NCBI GenBank assembly: GCA_934162665.1
Contig: CAKPJN010000005.1
Coordinates: forward strand, 1-64,000
Length of the DNA stretch: 64,000 nt
Origin: an uncultured Bacilli bacterium
GTDB lineage: Bacteria > Bacillota_I > Bacilli_A > RF39 > UBA660
Direction of reading: 5' to 3'
A program made the position numbers and the translations under genes. Of this stretch, positions 34,049 to 44,147 are shown piece by piece. Positions within the stretch are counted from its first letter, which is position 1. Every line of letters begins with the position of its first letter. The notes under the pieces are model-generated. The model did no database searches. It was given only the letters and a program-made list of their open reading frames with translations, and was not told the DNA's origin.

Positions 34049-35273
34049 TACTCCTCCATTTATTTAATGAAATAAAATATATAATTAAGTATAAAATTAA
34101 CAATAAAATCATTGAAGCAAAATATGAAAGTGAAGCACCAAAAACACCATTAATATTTACTAAAAATCTAGATATAAAATATGAAAATATACTAACAATA
34201 ATATAAACAACTACTTGTGAAACTGTTTTTCTCATTGAAGTAAGTGCATTTGAAATAATATAAGAAACCCCAAAAAATGTTGCTCCAACAATAATTATTA
34301 ATAAACAGTTTAAATATTTTCCAAGATCAATACCATACAAAAATGATAATAAAGGAATTCCAAAAAAGTAAGCAAAAATACAACCAACTATTCCAATTAA
34401 AAATACACCTAATGACAATTTTATAACTATATCAATAAAACATTTTTTATCATTATTAGATAAATTTTCAGTTAACGCTACCAAAAATGGATGCATCAAA
34501 AACTGACTACATAAAATCATTATAGTTGCTGGCATAACAATAATACCAAAAATAGTTTGAAACTTATCAGATAATAACCCATCAATTGCGTACTTCGGAG
34601 CATTAATTACATATAGATTTAACAAAGTAAAAAGGAAAGTACAAAAACCAGCCCTTAAAATATTAGTAACTTTATATCTATCAAATTCCTCTAATTTAAA
34701 TTTATATTCTTTAACATTTTTCAAATCATAAAATAATACAATTATAATATTTACAATAATTAAACTAAACGATGCCAAAATTATATTTTTAGAGAAATAA
34801 TCAATAATAAAAAATACAATTAAGGCCATCACTCCCTTTAATAACATAGAAATACCAACTTTATATAAATCTCCATTTTTTTGAATAATACCATATAATG
34901 ATTCACTAAATGCTTCTATCATTTTAAATGTAATTAAACTTAAAAGAATTAATATTTTATCTAAAACATATCCCTTTAATAATATATAAATAATAGAAAT
35001 ACCCATCATTAATATACATGTCAAAATCTTTGTATAAATAAAGTCACTATTACTATATTTACTATCACGTTCAGTAACCTGATATATACGACCAGAATAG
35101 TTTCCTATACAATAAAATACACATGCCAAAGAAAAACCAAAACTAAAAACCCCAGCATCATTAATACCATTAATTCTTGTGACCAAAATCAAAAAAAATA
35201 ATGAATTAAAAGAATTTAATGTTGTACCAATTGTATTCCAAATAAAATTTTTTTTAATCTTATTTTCTTTCAT
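34038..35273 (-). CDS. Wzx-like polysaccharide flippase
   Basis: A 411-residue integral membrane protein with about 12 hydrophobic helices and few charged loops, beginning KKNFIWNTIGTTLNSFNSLFF, a typical start of the MOP/MVF polysaccharide exporters. It would flip undecaprenyl-linked repeat units outward. An ABC exporter is encoded earlier in the same locus, so either two glycans are exported or one route serves a precursor. It overlaps DUF2304 upstream by 14 bases. Confidence 0.85.
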   Translation of the reverse strand: MKENKIKKNFIWNTIGTTLNSFNSLFFLILVTRINGINDAGVFSFGFSLACVFYCIGNYSGRIYQVTERDSKYSNSDFIYTKILTCILMMGISIIYILLKGYVLDKILILLSLITFKMIEAFSESLYGIIQKNGDLYKVGISMLLKGVMALIVFFIIDYFSKNIILASFSLIIVNIIIVLFYDLKNVKEYKFKLEEFDRYKVTNILRAGFCTFLFTLLNLYVINAPKYAIDGLLSDKFQTIFGIIVMPATIMILCSQFLMHPFLVALTENLSNNDKKCFIDIVIKLSLGVFLIGIVGCIFAYFFGIPLLSFLYGIDLGKYLNCLLIIIVGATFFGVSYIISNALTSMRKTVSQVVVYIIVSIFSYFISRFLVNINGVFGASLSYFASMILLLILYLIIYFISLNKWRSNDG

Positions 35274-35607
35274 TATTAATTTTCGCTTTCAATAATGATA
35301 TTTCTTGAATTAATAAAGTTGTTTTTTTCTTTTGACCTGAAACAATTATTGTCAATGACATAGTTAAAAATATAAGCAATACTAACATTATCCCAATAAT
35401 TAAATTTGACATAACTTGAAAACCTAATTTATTTGATAAAAATGAGAAAACGCCAGGGAAAAATGTTAATATTAATATAACTAGTGAAATAAAATACCAT
35501 AATAAAGCATACTTTTCAGGTATTCTTCCTTTTCTTAATATATAGGTTGTAACCAATAATAGAAATATTGAAAAAATTAGTAATACTATTTTTAAATTTA
35601 TTGCCAT
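35260..35607 (-). CDS. DUF2304 small membrane protein
   Basis: A 115-residue protein with three hydrophobic helices: KIVLLIFSIFLLLVTTYILR, YALLWYFISLVILILTFFPG and LIIGIMLVLLIFLTMSLTII, separated by a short RKGRIPEKYALLW linker characteristic of DUF2304. Members commonly sit directly beside a DPM-like GT2, as here, and may assist polyprenyl-phosphate sugar transfer. GGAGG precedes its ATG, and the gene overlaps the GT2 upstream by 10 bases. The C-terminal helix is charged and cytoplasmic. Confidence 0.85.
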   Translation of the reverse strand: MAINLKIVLLIFSIFLLLVTTYILRKGRIPEKYALLWYFISLVILILTFFPGVFSFLSNKLGFQVMSNLIIGIMLVLLIFLTMSLTIIVSGQKKKTTLLIQEISLLKAKINNERK

Positions 35608-36329
35608 TTTTTATACCTCCTCATTTTAATAATTAATAATGCTAATGAAACATTTACCATATAATAAGCTTTTTTCCAAGCCATGATAGATGACTTGCCA
35701 CCCTCTCTTTCACTCATTTCAACAGGTACTTCAGTTACTATATATTTTTTCTTTAATATTTCAGCAGTAGTTAAAGGTTCAGGATATTCAAGTGGATAAG
35801 AAACAGCAAAATCTGAAATTATATTTCTATTACAAGCCCTAAATCCAGAAGTCGTATCATATATTTTTTTACCAGTCGCAAATTTAATAAAGAAAGATAT
35901 TATTTTAATGCCTACTCGTCTTGCAAATGATGATTTAAAAGTGTCTATGTTTTCAACAAATCTGGAACCTATAACTAGATCTGCTTCTCCATCAATAATT
36001 GGTTGTATTATATCCTCTACATACCTAACATCATGTTGTCCATCACCATCAAATTGAACTGCTATATCATATCCATTATCATATGCATATTTATAACCTG
36101 TCTGTACAGCACCACCAATACCTAAATTGTGAATCAAATCAATGACAGGAATATTATTCTCATGACAAATTAAACTAGTTTTATCTAAAGAACAGTCATT
36201 AATAACAATAACATCATAATTTTTTTTATTCTTTTTATTATACTGAATTATTTTTTGATATGTACTTAATATATTATCCTCCTCATTATATGCGGGTACA
36301 ATAAGTAACACTTTGTTATTTTTTTTCAT
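35598..36329 (-). CDS. DPM-like GT2 polyprenyl-phosphate glycosyltransferase
   Basis: A 243-residue GT2 with no membrane helices. It has VLLIVPAYNEEDNILSTYQK, VINDCSLDKT, VQFDGDGQHDVRYVED (the DGDG site) and GSRFVENIDTFKSSFARRVG, a set typical of dolichyl-phosphate-mannose-synthase-like enzymes. It likely makes a lipid-phosphate sugar donor; the DUF2304 protein encoded next may anchor it. It starts behind AAGGAG. The DUF2142 membrane protein upstream could be a GT-C acceptor using that donor. Confidence 0.88.
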   Translation of the reverse strand: MKKNNKVLLIVPAYNEEDNILSTYQKIIQYNKKNKKNYDVIVINDCSLDKTSLICHENNIPVIDLIHNLGIGGAVQTGYKYAYDNGYDIAVQFDGDGQHDVRYVEDIIQPIIDGEADLVIGSRFVENIDTFKSSFARRVGIKIISFFIKFATGKKIYDTTSGFRACNRNIISDFAVSYPLEYPEPLTTAEILKKKYIVTEVPVEMSEREGGKSSIMAWKKAYYMVNVSLALLIIKMRRYKKWQ

Positions 36330-36341
36330 AAATACTCCTTT

Positions 36342-38318
36342 TTAATAGAAAATAATTAATAATGTAAAAATATAAGCTACAAAAATAATATTAATAAAGC
36401 TATATATTGTATTATCAGAAATTTTCAATTTGATATTTTTTGGTATAAATACTAATAATAATGGTAACAAGACAGGTATAAAATATCTTCCCTGAACACC
36501 CTCAACATATGGTAATTGATAAATAGTCCATGTTAAATACATTCCTCCAAAAATCATAGCCGAAATAAATAATATTAATATAAGCGTATATAATTTTTGC
36601 ATCTTATCCTTAAATACATTTTTCAATGATAAGACAACAACACCAAACATAATATAATAACACCAGACATAAATGTAATGTAAATTAAACTTTAACCAAC
36701 CAAAACAACCTATAAGTGATTGTAAATATCCGATTGTTTTTAATTTAAATGTATAATATGCGACTTTAATAATATTTTTAGGATTACTAAGTAAATAATC
36801 AAGTTGTTTTTTAGAAGATTCACCAGATAATATACCAGTAATATCATCAGGAACGTTTCCAATAGCAACTAATTTAGTAGTAAGAACATGCAATAAAACT
36901 GTAATAATATAAAATATAATAATCGAAATACTTTTTTGCTTCAAACCATTTTTAAATTTCTCTTTAGGTATTAACCAAATTAATAATGATAAAAAGAAAT
37001 ATGGTAATTTAATATGTAATATCAAAAATGAAAGAAGAAAATAAATACTTAATTGTTTATAACTAATTAATTCTTTCTGATCATACATTTTAATAAAATA
37101 TGCAAATAATAACACAGCACAAGAATTTAATAAACTATCATAGGAGTATGAAACCATTTGTTGAATAAACATTGGCATACATACTACAATAAGTAATAAT
37201 TTTTTATACTTAGGAATTACTTTTAATGCCAATAATATTAATAAAAAACTAATTATAAAATTAACTATTCTACCAATATAAAATAAAACTACCGGTGCAT
37301 TAGTAAAAATATTTACAATTTTAATAATAATAGCAGAAGGTATATAAGCAATTGTCTGTGTATTACTTACATTGGCTGGAATTTGATACTTTTTCTCATC
37401 ATTATTCTTAAAACACGACAATAATTTATTAACATCATCTACATTATCCTTCGCTTCAGCATCAGCATAATATAAACATTTTATATTCTTAGATACATTT
37501 ATATAACCATTATAGAAATTATCTGCTGGTGCCTTAGAAAAATCATATTTAGATAATGAATAAGATTTATAAAAATGGTATGTTTCATCAGGTATCTCTA
37601 CTGCAGGTGTTATAAACAAAATAGATATAATATATATCAACATAACAATTAAGAAATTTTTCTCATTTTTAATTTTATTATTATTTATTAAATAATTAAC
37701 ACAAAAAAAGACTAATAAATATATAATAAATAATATAATAACAATATTATACCAAGGTGATTCACCTAATAATTTAAAAGAAACTATATCACTAGAAATA
37801 TTCTTATACATTGTAATACAATTTTCTTTATTAGCTTTTATAGGTGTTATTGAAATTTTATAATTACTATCTTTATCAATCTTAACCTTACCAACAACAA
37901 AATTATAATATTGATTATCATCTAAATCTTTAGTATTAAATTTCTTACTATATAATTTTTTTTCATCTTTATATAAATCAAATTTATATATAGCATTATT
38001 TTTTCTTTGATAGGTAGCAAATATAATACTAACAGTATGAAATTCTTTAACATCTTTAGTATTAATCTTCTCCTCTACTTTTTTATCTATAATTGGCTCT
38101 AAAGCATCAGTAGGTACAGAAGAATTATAAACTCTAACATCATTATTAATAACCTGTGGTATAAAAATAAATAATGTTGCTATAAATAATATTAACATAA
38201 ATATATTTCTAGGAAGAAATTGAAAAATCTTTTTAAATTTCTTTGATGTAATAATTTTCTCATACTTTTCATTAAGATTCTTTAAAAAATTGAAAAGTGA
38301 TAAAATTCTTTTTTTCAT
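36342..38318 (-). CDS. DUF2142 GT-C-like membrane protein
   Basis: A 658-residue membrane protein with about 11-12 helices after a basic cytoplasmic start. Residues about 60-170 form an extracytoplasmic domain. The hallmark EIPDETYHFYKSYSLSKYD (an acidic D-E loop after the second helix) identifies DUF2142, whose GT-C-like layout suggests glycosyl transfer from a lipid-phosphate sugar at the outer face. It sits 12 bases upstream of a DPM-like GT2 that could supply the donor. AAGGAG precedes the ATG. Confidence 0.85.
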   Translation of the reverse strand: MKKRILSLFNFLKNLNEKYEKIITSKKFKKIFQFLPRNIFMLILFIATLFIFIPQVINNDVRVYNSSVPTDALEPIIDKKVEEKINTKDVKEFHTVSIIFATYQRKNNAIYKFDLYKDEKKLYSKKFNTKDLDDNQYYNFVVGKVKIDKDSNYKISITPIKANKENCITMYKNISSDIVSFKLLGESPWYNIVIILFIIYLLVFFCVNYLINNNKIKNEKNFLIVMLIYIISILFITPAVEIPDETYHFYKSYSLSKYDFSKAPADNFYNGYINVSKNIKCLYYADAEAKDNVDDVNKLLSCFKNNDEKKYQIPANVSNTQTIAYIPSAIIIKIVNIFTNAPVVLFYIGRIVNFIISFLLILLALKVIPKYKKLLLIVVCMPMFIQQMVSYSYDSLLNSCAVLLFAYFIKMYDQKELISYKQLSIYFLLSFLILHIKLPYFFLSLLIWLIPKEKFKNGLKQKSISIIIFYIITVLLHVLTTKLVAIGNVPDDITGILSGESSKKQLDYLLSNPKNIIKVAYYTFKLKTIGYLQSLIGCFGWLKFNLHYIYVWCYYIMFGVVVLSLKNVFKDKMQKLYTLILILFISAMIFGGMYLTWTIYQLPYVEGVQGRYFIPVLLPLLLVFIPKNIKLKISDNTIYSFINIIFVAYIFTLLIIFY

Positions 38319-38338
38319 AACAAACTCCTTAATACTAT

Positions 38339-40477
38339 CTACTTATTTTTATCTAACATAAAATCATATTTTAAACTGAAATTAGGATTATAAAATTTAT
38401 CATGTTCTAAATAAGAGCTCCAATGTTCTTGTAAATATTTCTTTTCTTGTAAAAATTTATTATATTTTTCTGTTGTAGAATCTAATCCTCTAGACTTTGA
38501 TTCATGATGATATAATTCTACTTGAGGTAAAAAGACATTATAGTAACCCTTTTCTAACAATTTTAAATTTAAGTCAATATCATTAAAGGCAACCTTTAAT
38601 TCTTCATTAAATTTTCCAACATCGTTAAACTTTTTTCTACTAATCATCATACAAGCTGCAGTAACAGCACTATAATCATATGGAACTAAAAGTCTTCCAT
38701 AAAATCCATAGGAATCACTAGGCGTATGTAAAAATGCATGACGAGCAGTTCCATCAATTCCTAAGATAACTCCACCATGTTGAATTGTATCATCAGGATA
38801 TAAAAGTTTAACACCAACAGCACCAATATGATTTTGCATAGCATAACCAACCATACTATTAATCCATGTAGGTGTAAATACTTCGGTATCATTATTTAAA
38901 AACAATATATAATCACCTTTTGCCTCATCAACAGCAATATTATTAATTTTAGAGTAATTAAACTCAAAATTTGCTTTAATAACCCTAAAATTTTTATGCT
39001 TTTCTTTATATTTATCAAATAAATCAAAAGTATCTTTTTCAACACTATTATTATCAACTACTATAACTTCATAATTTTTATATACTGTTTTTGTATAAAT
39101 GGAATTTAAACAAACCTCTAAAGTCTTTGATAAATCTCTAGTTGGAATAATAATTGAGACCAAAGGTTCCTTTTTATATTTATATTCAACAATATAGTGA
39201 GTAGATTTTATTGGTACAATAACATCAGCGTTTAATTTTCTTCTCTTAATTGCAGCCTCAACAGCTTTACGGCCATTATCAATTGCATAATCCTTGCTTT
39301 CAATTGTATCAGCAGTAGATCCAGGTACTTTTCTCCAATGATATAAAATCTTAGGAATATGATAAATTCTATCTGGAGTAGTCTTTTCAACAAATCTCAA
39401 AAACAAATCAAAATCTTGAGCTCCAACATATTCACTTTTAAATCCACCTATTTCATCCATTATACTTTTTCTTAAAATTTCAAAATGACAAATATAATTT
39501 CCACCAAGAAGTGAATCAGGGGAATAATCCGGTTTAAAATGTGGTTCACATCTATTTCCTTCCATATCAATTTTATCTTCATCACTATAAATAAGATCAA
39601 GTTTTTTATTTTTATTTAATGCATAAACCATTTCATACAAAGCATTCTCAGTAATAACATCATCATTATCCATCAAAGCCACAAATTCACCTTTTGCTAT
39701 CTTTAAAGCACTATTCGTAGCCTTAGAAATATGACCATTTTCCTTACGATAAACAACTCTAATTCTCTTATCCTTTTGTTGATATTCTCTTAAAGTTTCC
39801 TTTGTTTCCTCTAAAGTTGAACAATCATCTGCCAAACATACTTCAAAATTTTCATATTTTTGATTTAAAATAGAATCAAGGCATTCAGATAAATACTCAC
39901 GTTCAATATTATAAACTGGAATTAAAATTGAAATTAATGGCTTATATTTCAAATCTTCATACATAGGTTCTTCTTCATTTTCATAAATCCATTTTAAATA
40001 ATCTTTTTGTCTAAATGGATGATAATATTCCATATGAAAAGCTAATTTAATTTTTTGAACAAAACGTTTAAAATATTTACTCCACAAAACAGGAGGAACA
40101 AGAAAATGATGCTCACGCCATAAGAATTTAATACCTTTTCCTATTTCCTTAAAAGGAATAAATATCTTTTTTAGAATCATTTTTAATTTAAAAGTCAATC
40201 TTCTAAATAAATTATTATTAAGTTTAGCTATAACGAAGCTATCATCATTAGTCTCTAAAACTACAACTATCTTTTTACTATTAGAACTTAATTTAGTAGT
40301 TAAAACAAATCTGCCATGATTATTAATGCTAGACAATTTGCATTTTTGAGGAGCTCCATCGACAAAAACCCTCAATTTTAATTCAGAAGACTTAAACTTG
40401 CCTTCAATAACTAATTGAGGATGAAGCACACCTGTTATATTTTTAGATGTAATTTTAATCAATTTCTTATATTCCAT
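38339..40477 (-). CDS. Large glycosyltransferase with two GT2 domains
   Basis: A 712-residue protein. Residues 1-160 are a beta-rich or basic N-terminal region with LKMILKKIFIPFKEI. The first GT-A domain (about 180-420) has LISILIPVYNIEREYLSECL, LADDCSTLEE and VALMDNDDVITE. The second (about 440-700) has LVSIIIPTRDLSKTLEVCLN, VVDNNSVEKDT and LFLNNDTEVFTPTWI, plus VAFNDIDLNLKLLEKGY with the family's late DxD/E cluster. Two-domain GT2 proteins of this kind build rhamnan- or teichoic-type backbones. It begins three bases after the ABC permease. Confidence 0.88.
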   Translation of the reverse strand: MEYKKLIKITSKNITGVLHPQLVIEGKFKSSELKLRVFVDGAPQKCKLSSINNHGRFVLTTKLSSNSKKIVVVLETNDDSFVIAKLNNNLFRRLTFKLKMILKKIFIPFKEIGKGIKFLWREHHFLVPPVLWSKYFKRFVQKIKLAFHMEYYHPFRQKDYLKWIYENEEEPMYEDLKYKPLISILIPVYNIEREYLSECLDSILNQKYENFEVCLADDCSTLEETKETLREYQQKDKRIRVVYRKENGHISKATNSALKIAKGEFVALMDNDDVITENALYEMVYALNKNKKLDLIYSDEDKIDMEGNRCEPHFKPDYSPDSLLGGNYICHFEILRKSIMDEIGGFKSEYVGAQDFDLFLRFVEKTTPDRIYHIPKILYHWRKVPGSTADTIESKDYAIDNGRKAVEAAIKRRKLNADVIVPIKSTHYIVEYKYKKEPLVSIIIPTRDLSKTLEVCLNSIYTKTVYKNYEVIVVDNNSVEKDTFDLFDKYKEKHKNFRVIKANFEFNYSKINNIAVDEAKGDYILFLNNDTEVFTPTWINSMVGYAMQNHIGAVGVKLLYPDDTIQHGGVILGIDGTARHAFLHTPSDSYGFYGRLLVPYDYSAVTAACMMISRKKFNDVGKFNEELKVAFNDIDLNLKLLEKGYYNVFLPQVELYHHESKSRGLDSTTEKYNKFLQEKKYLQEHWSSYLEHDKFYNPNFSLKYDFMLDKNK

Positions 40478-40480
40478 AAA

Positions 40481-41254
40481 TTATAACTCCTCCGCAAAGC
40501 CTTTCTCCAATTTTCTAAACACAAGTAATCCAATAATCAAAATAATCAATGAAATACCAACCATATATATAAAACTATTTAATCCAATCATTTGATGATA
40601 CATAAAAATATTTCTATATGCATCAATAATATGTGTCATAGGATTCAAATACAAAATCCATTGCAAACTTTTAGGAAATAAAGTTGCTGTATATAAAATT
40701 GGAGTACCATAAAATAGCATATTTATTAAAAATTGAACTATATATTCAGTATCTTTTATATAAATATTAATAGCACTTAAACCAAGAACTAAACCCAAAG
40801 TTAAGCAAAATTGAATAATAGCAACCACAGGTAATAATAGCAAGTGCCAACTAATACCAACACCACCAACTATACAAAATATTAAAATTATTATACAACT
40901 AATAAAAAAATTAACTAATGCACTCATTACAACAGAAATAGGTAATATTTCTCGAGGAAAATATACTTTTTTAACTATTCCGGCATTTGTTCTAATAGTA
41001 ATCATTCCTTGATTAATAGCAGTAGTAAAAAAAGTCCATGGAATAACACCACAAATTAGAAAAATTAAATAATTATCTGTTTTTACACGCATAATATAAG
41101 GAAAAACTATAGCATAAACAGCAACTGTTAAAAGTGGATTTAAAAATGACCATAAAACGCCTAAAAAAGACCCCTTATATTTACCTCTGATTTCTTTCTT
41201 GATATTACTTTTCAATAGTTCTCTATATTTATATAAATTAGTAAACACACTCAT
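40481..41254 (-). CDS. ABC-2 polysaccharide exporter permease
   Basis: A protein of about 257 residues with six transmembrane helices, matching the TagG/Wzm family: ELLKSNIKKEIRGKYKGSFL followed by GVLWSFLNPLLTVAVYAIVFP, and a late YLNPMTHIIDAYRNIFMYH. It exports completed glycans across the membrane with the adjacent ATPase. The exact start is unclear: ATG 41254 lies just two bases from its AGG, while a GTG three codons later has better spacing. The ATPase stop is only one base away. Confidence 0.9.
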   Translation of the reverse strand: MSVFTNLYKYRELLKSNIKKEIRGKYKGSFLGVLWSFLNPLLTVAVYAIVFPYIMRVKTDNYLIFLICGVIPWTFFTTAINQGMITIRTNAGIVKKVYFPREILPISVVMSALVNFFISCIIILIFCIVGGVGISWHLLLLPVVAIIQFCLTLGLVLGLSAINIYIKDTEYIVQFLINMLFYGTPILYTATLFPKSLQWILYLNPMTHIIDAYRNIFMYHQMIGLNSFIYMVGISLIILIIGLLVFRKLEKGFAEEL

Positions 41255-41257
41255 CAC

Positions 41258-41995
41258 CTACTTACATTCCTCAAGATATTTTTCAATAACATCGGTAGGA
41301 TTTCCATCATCCTTTATTTTCCCACCACAAATCCAAACTGCCCTTGTACATAAATCTTTAATTGAATCTAAACTATGACTAACAATAACAATTGTCTTAT
41401 CACTATTTTTTAATTCATTCAATTTAGCAAAACATTTATCTTGAAAATGTTGATCACCAACAGCTAAAATTTCATCAATTAATAAAATATCAGCATCAAC
41501 ATTTATAGCAACTGAAAAAGCAAGTCTCATATACATTCCAGAAGAATAGGTTCTAACAGGATTATCAATATAATCACCTAATTCGGAAAAATCTATAATA
41601 GTTTGAAGCCTCTCATCAATCTCCTTCTTTGTTAATCCAAAAATAGATGCATTAAAATAAATATTTTCCCTTCCCGTAAAATCTTGATGAAACCCTGCAC
41701 CAAGTTCAAGTAAAGAGGTCAATTTACCTTTAGTTATAATCTTTCCAGAAGTTGGATAAATTATTTTAGTCATTAACTTCAAAAGTGTACTTTTACCACT
41801 ACCATTAACACCTATTAAAGCAACCGTTTCTCCTTTTTTTATATTTAAATCTATATTACTAAGAACCGTTTTAATTTCTTTATTAGATCTATTCCAAAAT
41901 ACTAATCGCTCCTTTAAAGTATTTGGCTTATCATAATATATTTTAAAACTCTTAGTAACATTTTCAACTTTAATAACATAATCACTCTTGGACAT
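41258..41995 (-). CDS. ABC polysaccharide exporter ATPase
   Basis: A 245-residue ATPase of the TagH/Wzt type. Walker A is IGVNGSGKSTLLKLM, the signature is RTYSSGMYMRLAFSVAI, Walker B is ILLIDEILAVGDQHFQ and the switch His is in VIVSHSLDSI. It lacks the C-terminal carbohydrate-binding domain found in some Wzt proteins, so export is unlikely to depend on a capped chain end. An excellent ribosome binding site (AAGGAGTG) precedes the ATG, and it is the first gene of the export/GT operon. Confidence 0.93.
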   Translation of the reverse strand: MSKSDYVIKVENVTKSFKIYYDKPNTLKERLVFWNRSNKEIKTVLSNIDLNIKKGETVALIGVNGSGKSTLLKLMTKIIYPTSGKIITKGKLTSLLELGAGFHQDFTGRENIYFNASIFGLTKKEIDERLQTIIDFSELGDYIDNPVRTYSSGMYMRLAFSVAINVDADILLIDEILAVGDQHFQDKCFAKLNELKNSDKTIVIVSHSLDSIKDLCTRAVWICGGKIKDDGNPTDVIEKYLEECK

Positions 41996-42020
41996 ATAAT
42001 CACTCCTTGTACCTAAAAAT

Positions 42021-42026
42021 ATTATA
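42021..42026 (-). promoter_or_regulatory. -10 box of the ABC exporter/GT operon
   Basis: A perfect TATAAT (complement of 42021-42026) lies 26 bases before the ATPase start. No good -35 is visible at the expected distance. Confidence 0.45.
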
Positions 42027-42131
42027 ACATAATAGATAAATTAATAAAAGAAAAAGCTAAACTCATAATATTCTTAACTTATATTAGTTAATCAATTTTA
42101 CAAAAGAAAAGAAAAAATTTATAAATTCTTT

Positions 42132-43202
42132 CTAACTAACTTTCACTTTTCTATTAATAAATCTTTTAAGAATTTTAATCATAAAATTTAAAATACTTGA
42201 TAATATAAAATTAATAACAAACGAAAAAACTAAAATTGTAAAAAAGTTTTTTAATATTTGCCCAGCTGTTGGAATAAAAACATAATTTTTGCAAACAACT
42301 TTATCAATAATTGCAGATAACAAATACATAGTAAATGAATTTATTGATATACTCTTAATAAATTTTTTTATACTTTTTTTATCACATTTTAAATCATATA
42401 GTAATAAAAAGACCAAAATAGATATAACAACAATCGGTAAAGCATTAAAATTTAATCCATTAGGTATAACTTTACCAAAAGTTGTACCTCTACAATAATA
42501 AAATATTACAAAAACCTCAAAGAACAAAATAATACCTATTAATAACAAATTAAGTTTTTTCTTAATAACTGGTTTATACTCACGAATATAAGCACCAACT
42601 AAATAATAAATTAAAACATAAGTAGTATTACCCCACCAATTAGGTAAAATATCAAGAGCTGTATCATCAATAAATAAAACTTGCAAAGTTTGAGGAATAG
42701 AACAAGTCAATATTAATGATAAAATTAAAATCTGTTTTTGCTTTTTATCTGGAATATTCTTATACAAAATATTAATAAAAGGAATAAATAAAAATAAACC
42801 AATATACATTTCAACATACCATCCATATTGAATAGTAGTATAATTAAAAATACCTAAAATCATATCTTTTAATCTCTCATCATCATGAAAATACCATCTC
42901 TTAAAACAAATCATAATAATTGAGACAACAAAATAAGTAATTAATATTGTTTTTATCTCATTATAATACTCTTTACTTAATTTCTTTTCACATTTTAAAT
43001 AACCAGTTAATAATATAAATAATGGAACACAAATACGTACAAAGCACCTTAACATAGTTAATAAGAATACTTTTTCTCCATCCATTATTTGACCATAAAA
43101 ACCAGAATACTCCATAAAGTGAGATCCCATAACTAAAAAAATAGCTAATGCCCTTATTAAATCCAAACCAAAAGATCTATCTTTTTTTATAACTTCATTC
43201 AT
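42132..43202 (-). CDS. Acyltransferase-3 family membrane O-acyltransferase
   Basis: A 356-residue protein with about ten transmembrane helices. The N-terminus FGLDLIRALAIFLVMGSHFME contains the family's catalytic-region His (GSHF) and the R-A-L start motif; later YVEMYIGLFLFIPFIN and NWWGNTTYVLIYYLVGAYI match acyltransferase-3 proteins. Such enzymes add acetyl or similar groups to extracellular sugars. Transcription comes from a strong promoter at 43266-43293. A terminatorless 130-base gap separates it from the ABC operon. Confidence 0.88.
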   Translation of the reverse strand: MNEVIKKDRSFGLDLIRALAIFLVMGSHFMEYSGFYGQIMDGEKVFLLTMLRCFVRICVPLFILLTGYLKCEKKLSKEYYNEIKTILITYFVVSIIMICFKRWYFHDDERLKDMILGIFNYTTIQYGWYVEMYIGLFLFIPFINILYKNIPDKKQKQILILSLILTCSIPQTLQVLFIDDTALDILPNWWGNTTYVLIYYLVGAYIREYKPVIKKKLNLLLIGIILFFEVFVIFYYCRGTTFGKVIPNGLNFNALPIVVISILVFLLLYDLKCDKKSIKKFIKSISINSFTMYLLSAIIDKVVCKNYVFIPTAGQILKNFFTILVFSFVINFILSSILNFMIKILKRFINRKVKVS

Positions 43203-43265
43203 AACAACTTATCCCCCATGATAATTAAATTAAGAACGCTATCGCATTCTCATATTGTTAATATA

Positions 43266-43293
43266 ATTATAACACAATGAGACGTTTTTACAA
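43266..43293 (-). promoter_or_regulatory. Promoter of the acyltransferase gene
   Basis: TTGTAA (43288-43293) and TATAAT (43266-43271) are 16 bases apart on the minus strand. A leader hairpin, AGAATGC/GCGTTCT at about 43232-43250, lies between it and the ribosome binding site. Confidence 0.7.
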
Positions 43294-43299
43294 ATTAAA

Positions 43300-44064
43300 T
43301 TATAAATATTCTTCTAATATTTTAGAAACAACATCATACCCAGCATTAGATAAATGTAAACCATCAGTAGTATATTCTCTATCCAATTCACCATCAGAAT
43401 TTAATAATTTCGAAAATATATCAATATAAACAATTGAATTTTCTTTACAAAATTTTTCTATTTCTTTATTTATCTTTTTTGCTGATTTATTATTCCTTGG
43501 ACCAGCTTTATAGGAATTAATATTTTTATTAACTGGATAAATTGACTGTATATATATCTTTGCACTAGGTCTATTTTTTTGGATTAACTTAACTATTTCT
43601 TTGACATTTTTAATTGTATCATCTTCAGATAAATTTCCTAATTCTTTATCATTAGTTCCAATCATTATAAAAATCTTAGATGGATTATATTTATAAACTC
43701 TACCCTCTAAATCTGCTAAAATATCTTTAGTAGTATTACCACATTCACCACTATTTACAGTATGATGACCTTCAAAATATTTTTTAGGATTAAAATAATA
43801 AGTAATTGAATCTCCTAAAAAAACAATATTTTCATCCATTTCTTTTTTGTCTACTATCTCTATGCTGGTTTTAACTTTTGAGCTATAAGATATAAAGATG
43901 AACAAAGTAAAACTTAATAACAATATAAAAATTATTCCAAAAACGATTTTTAAAATTTTACTTCTAAAAATACCATAACTTTTTTCTATAGGTTTAGACC
44001 TACTATATTTACCATTTTTCCTATTTGATTTTATAACATTATTTTTTTTATTATTTTTTAACAT
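43300..44064 (-). CDS. Membrane-anchored SGNH/GDSL hydrolase
   Basis: A 254-residue protein with a basic start, one transmembrane helix (about residues 32-54) and an extracytoplasmic SGNH domain. Block I is VFLGDSITYYFNPKKYF with the nucleophilic Ser, block II has VNSGECGNTTKDIL (Gly), block III is IFIMIGTNDKE (Asn), and block V is TTDGLHLSNAGYDVV (Asp and His). It likely removes or transfers acyl groups on surface glycans, a natural partner of the acyltransferase encoded just downstream. ATG 44064 follows GAGAGGTG; a TTG two codons earlier is an alternative. Confidence 0.9.
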   Translation of the reverse strand: MLKNNKKNNVIKSNRKNGKYSRSKPIEKSYGIFRSKILKIVFGIIFILLLSFTLFIFISYSSKVKTSIEIVDKKEMDENIVFLGDSITYYFNPKKYFEGHHTVNSGECGNTTKDILADLEGRVYKYNPSKIFIMIGTNDKELGNLSEDDTIKNVKEIVKLIQKNRPSAKIYIQSIYPVNKNINSYKAGPRNNKSAKKINKEIEKFCKENSIVYIDIFSKLLNSDGELDREYTTDGLHLSNAGYDVVSKILEEYL

Positions 44065-44147
44065 ATACAAACACCTCTCAAAACTATTAAAAATTATAAC
44101 ACATATGCATATATAAATTAATATATTGATTTTCTTTAATTTAAAGA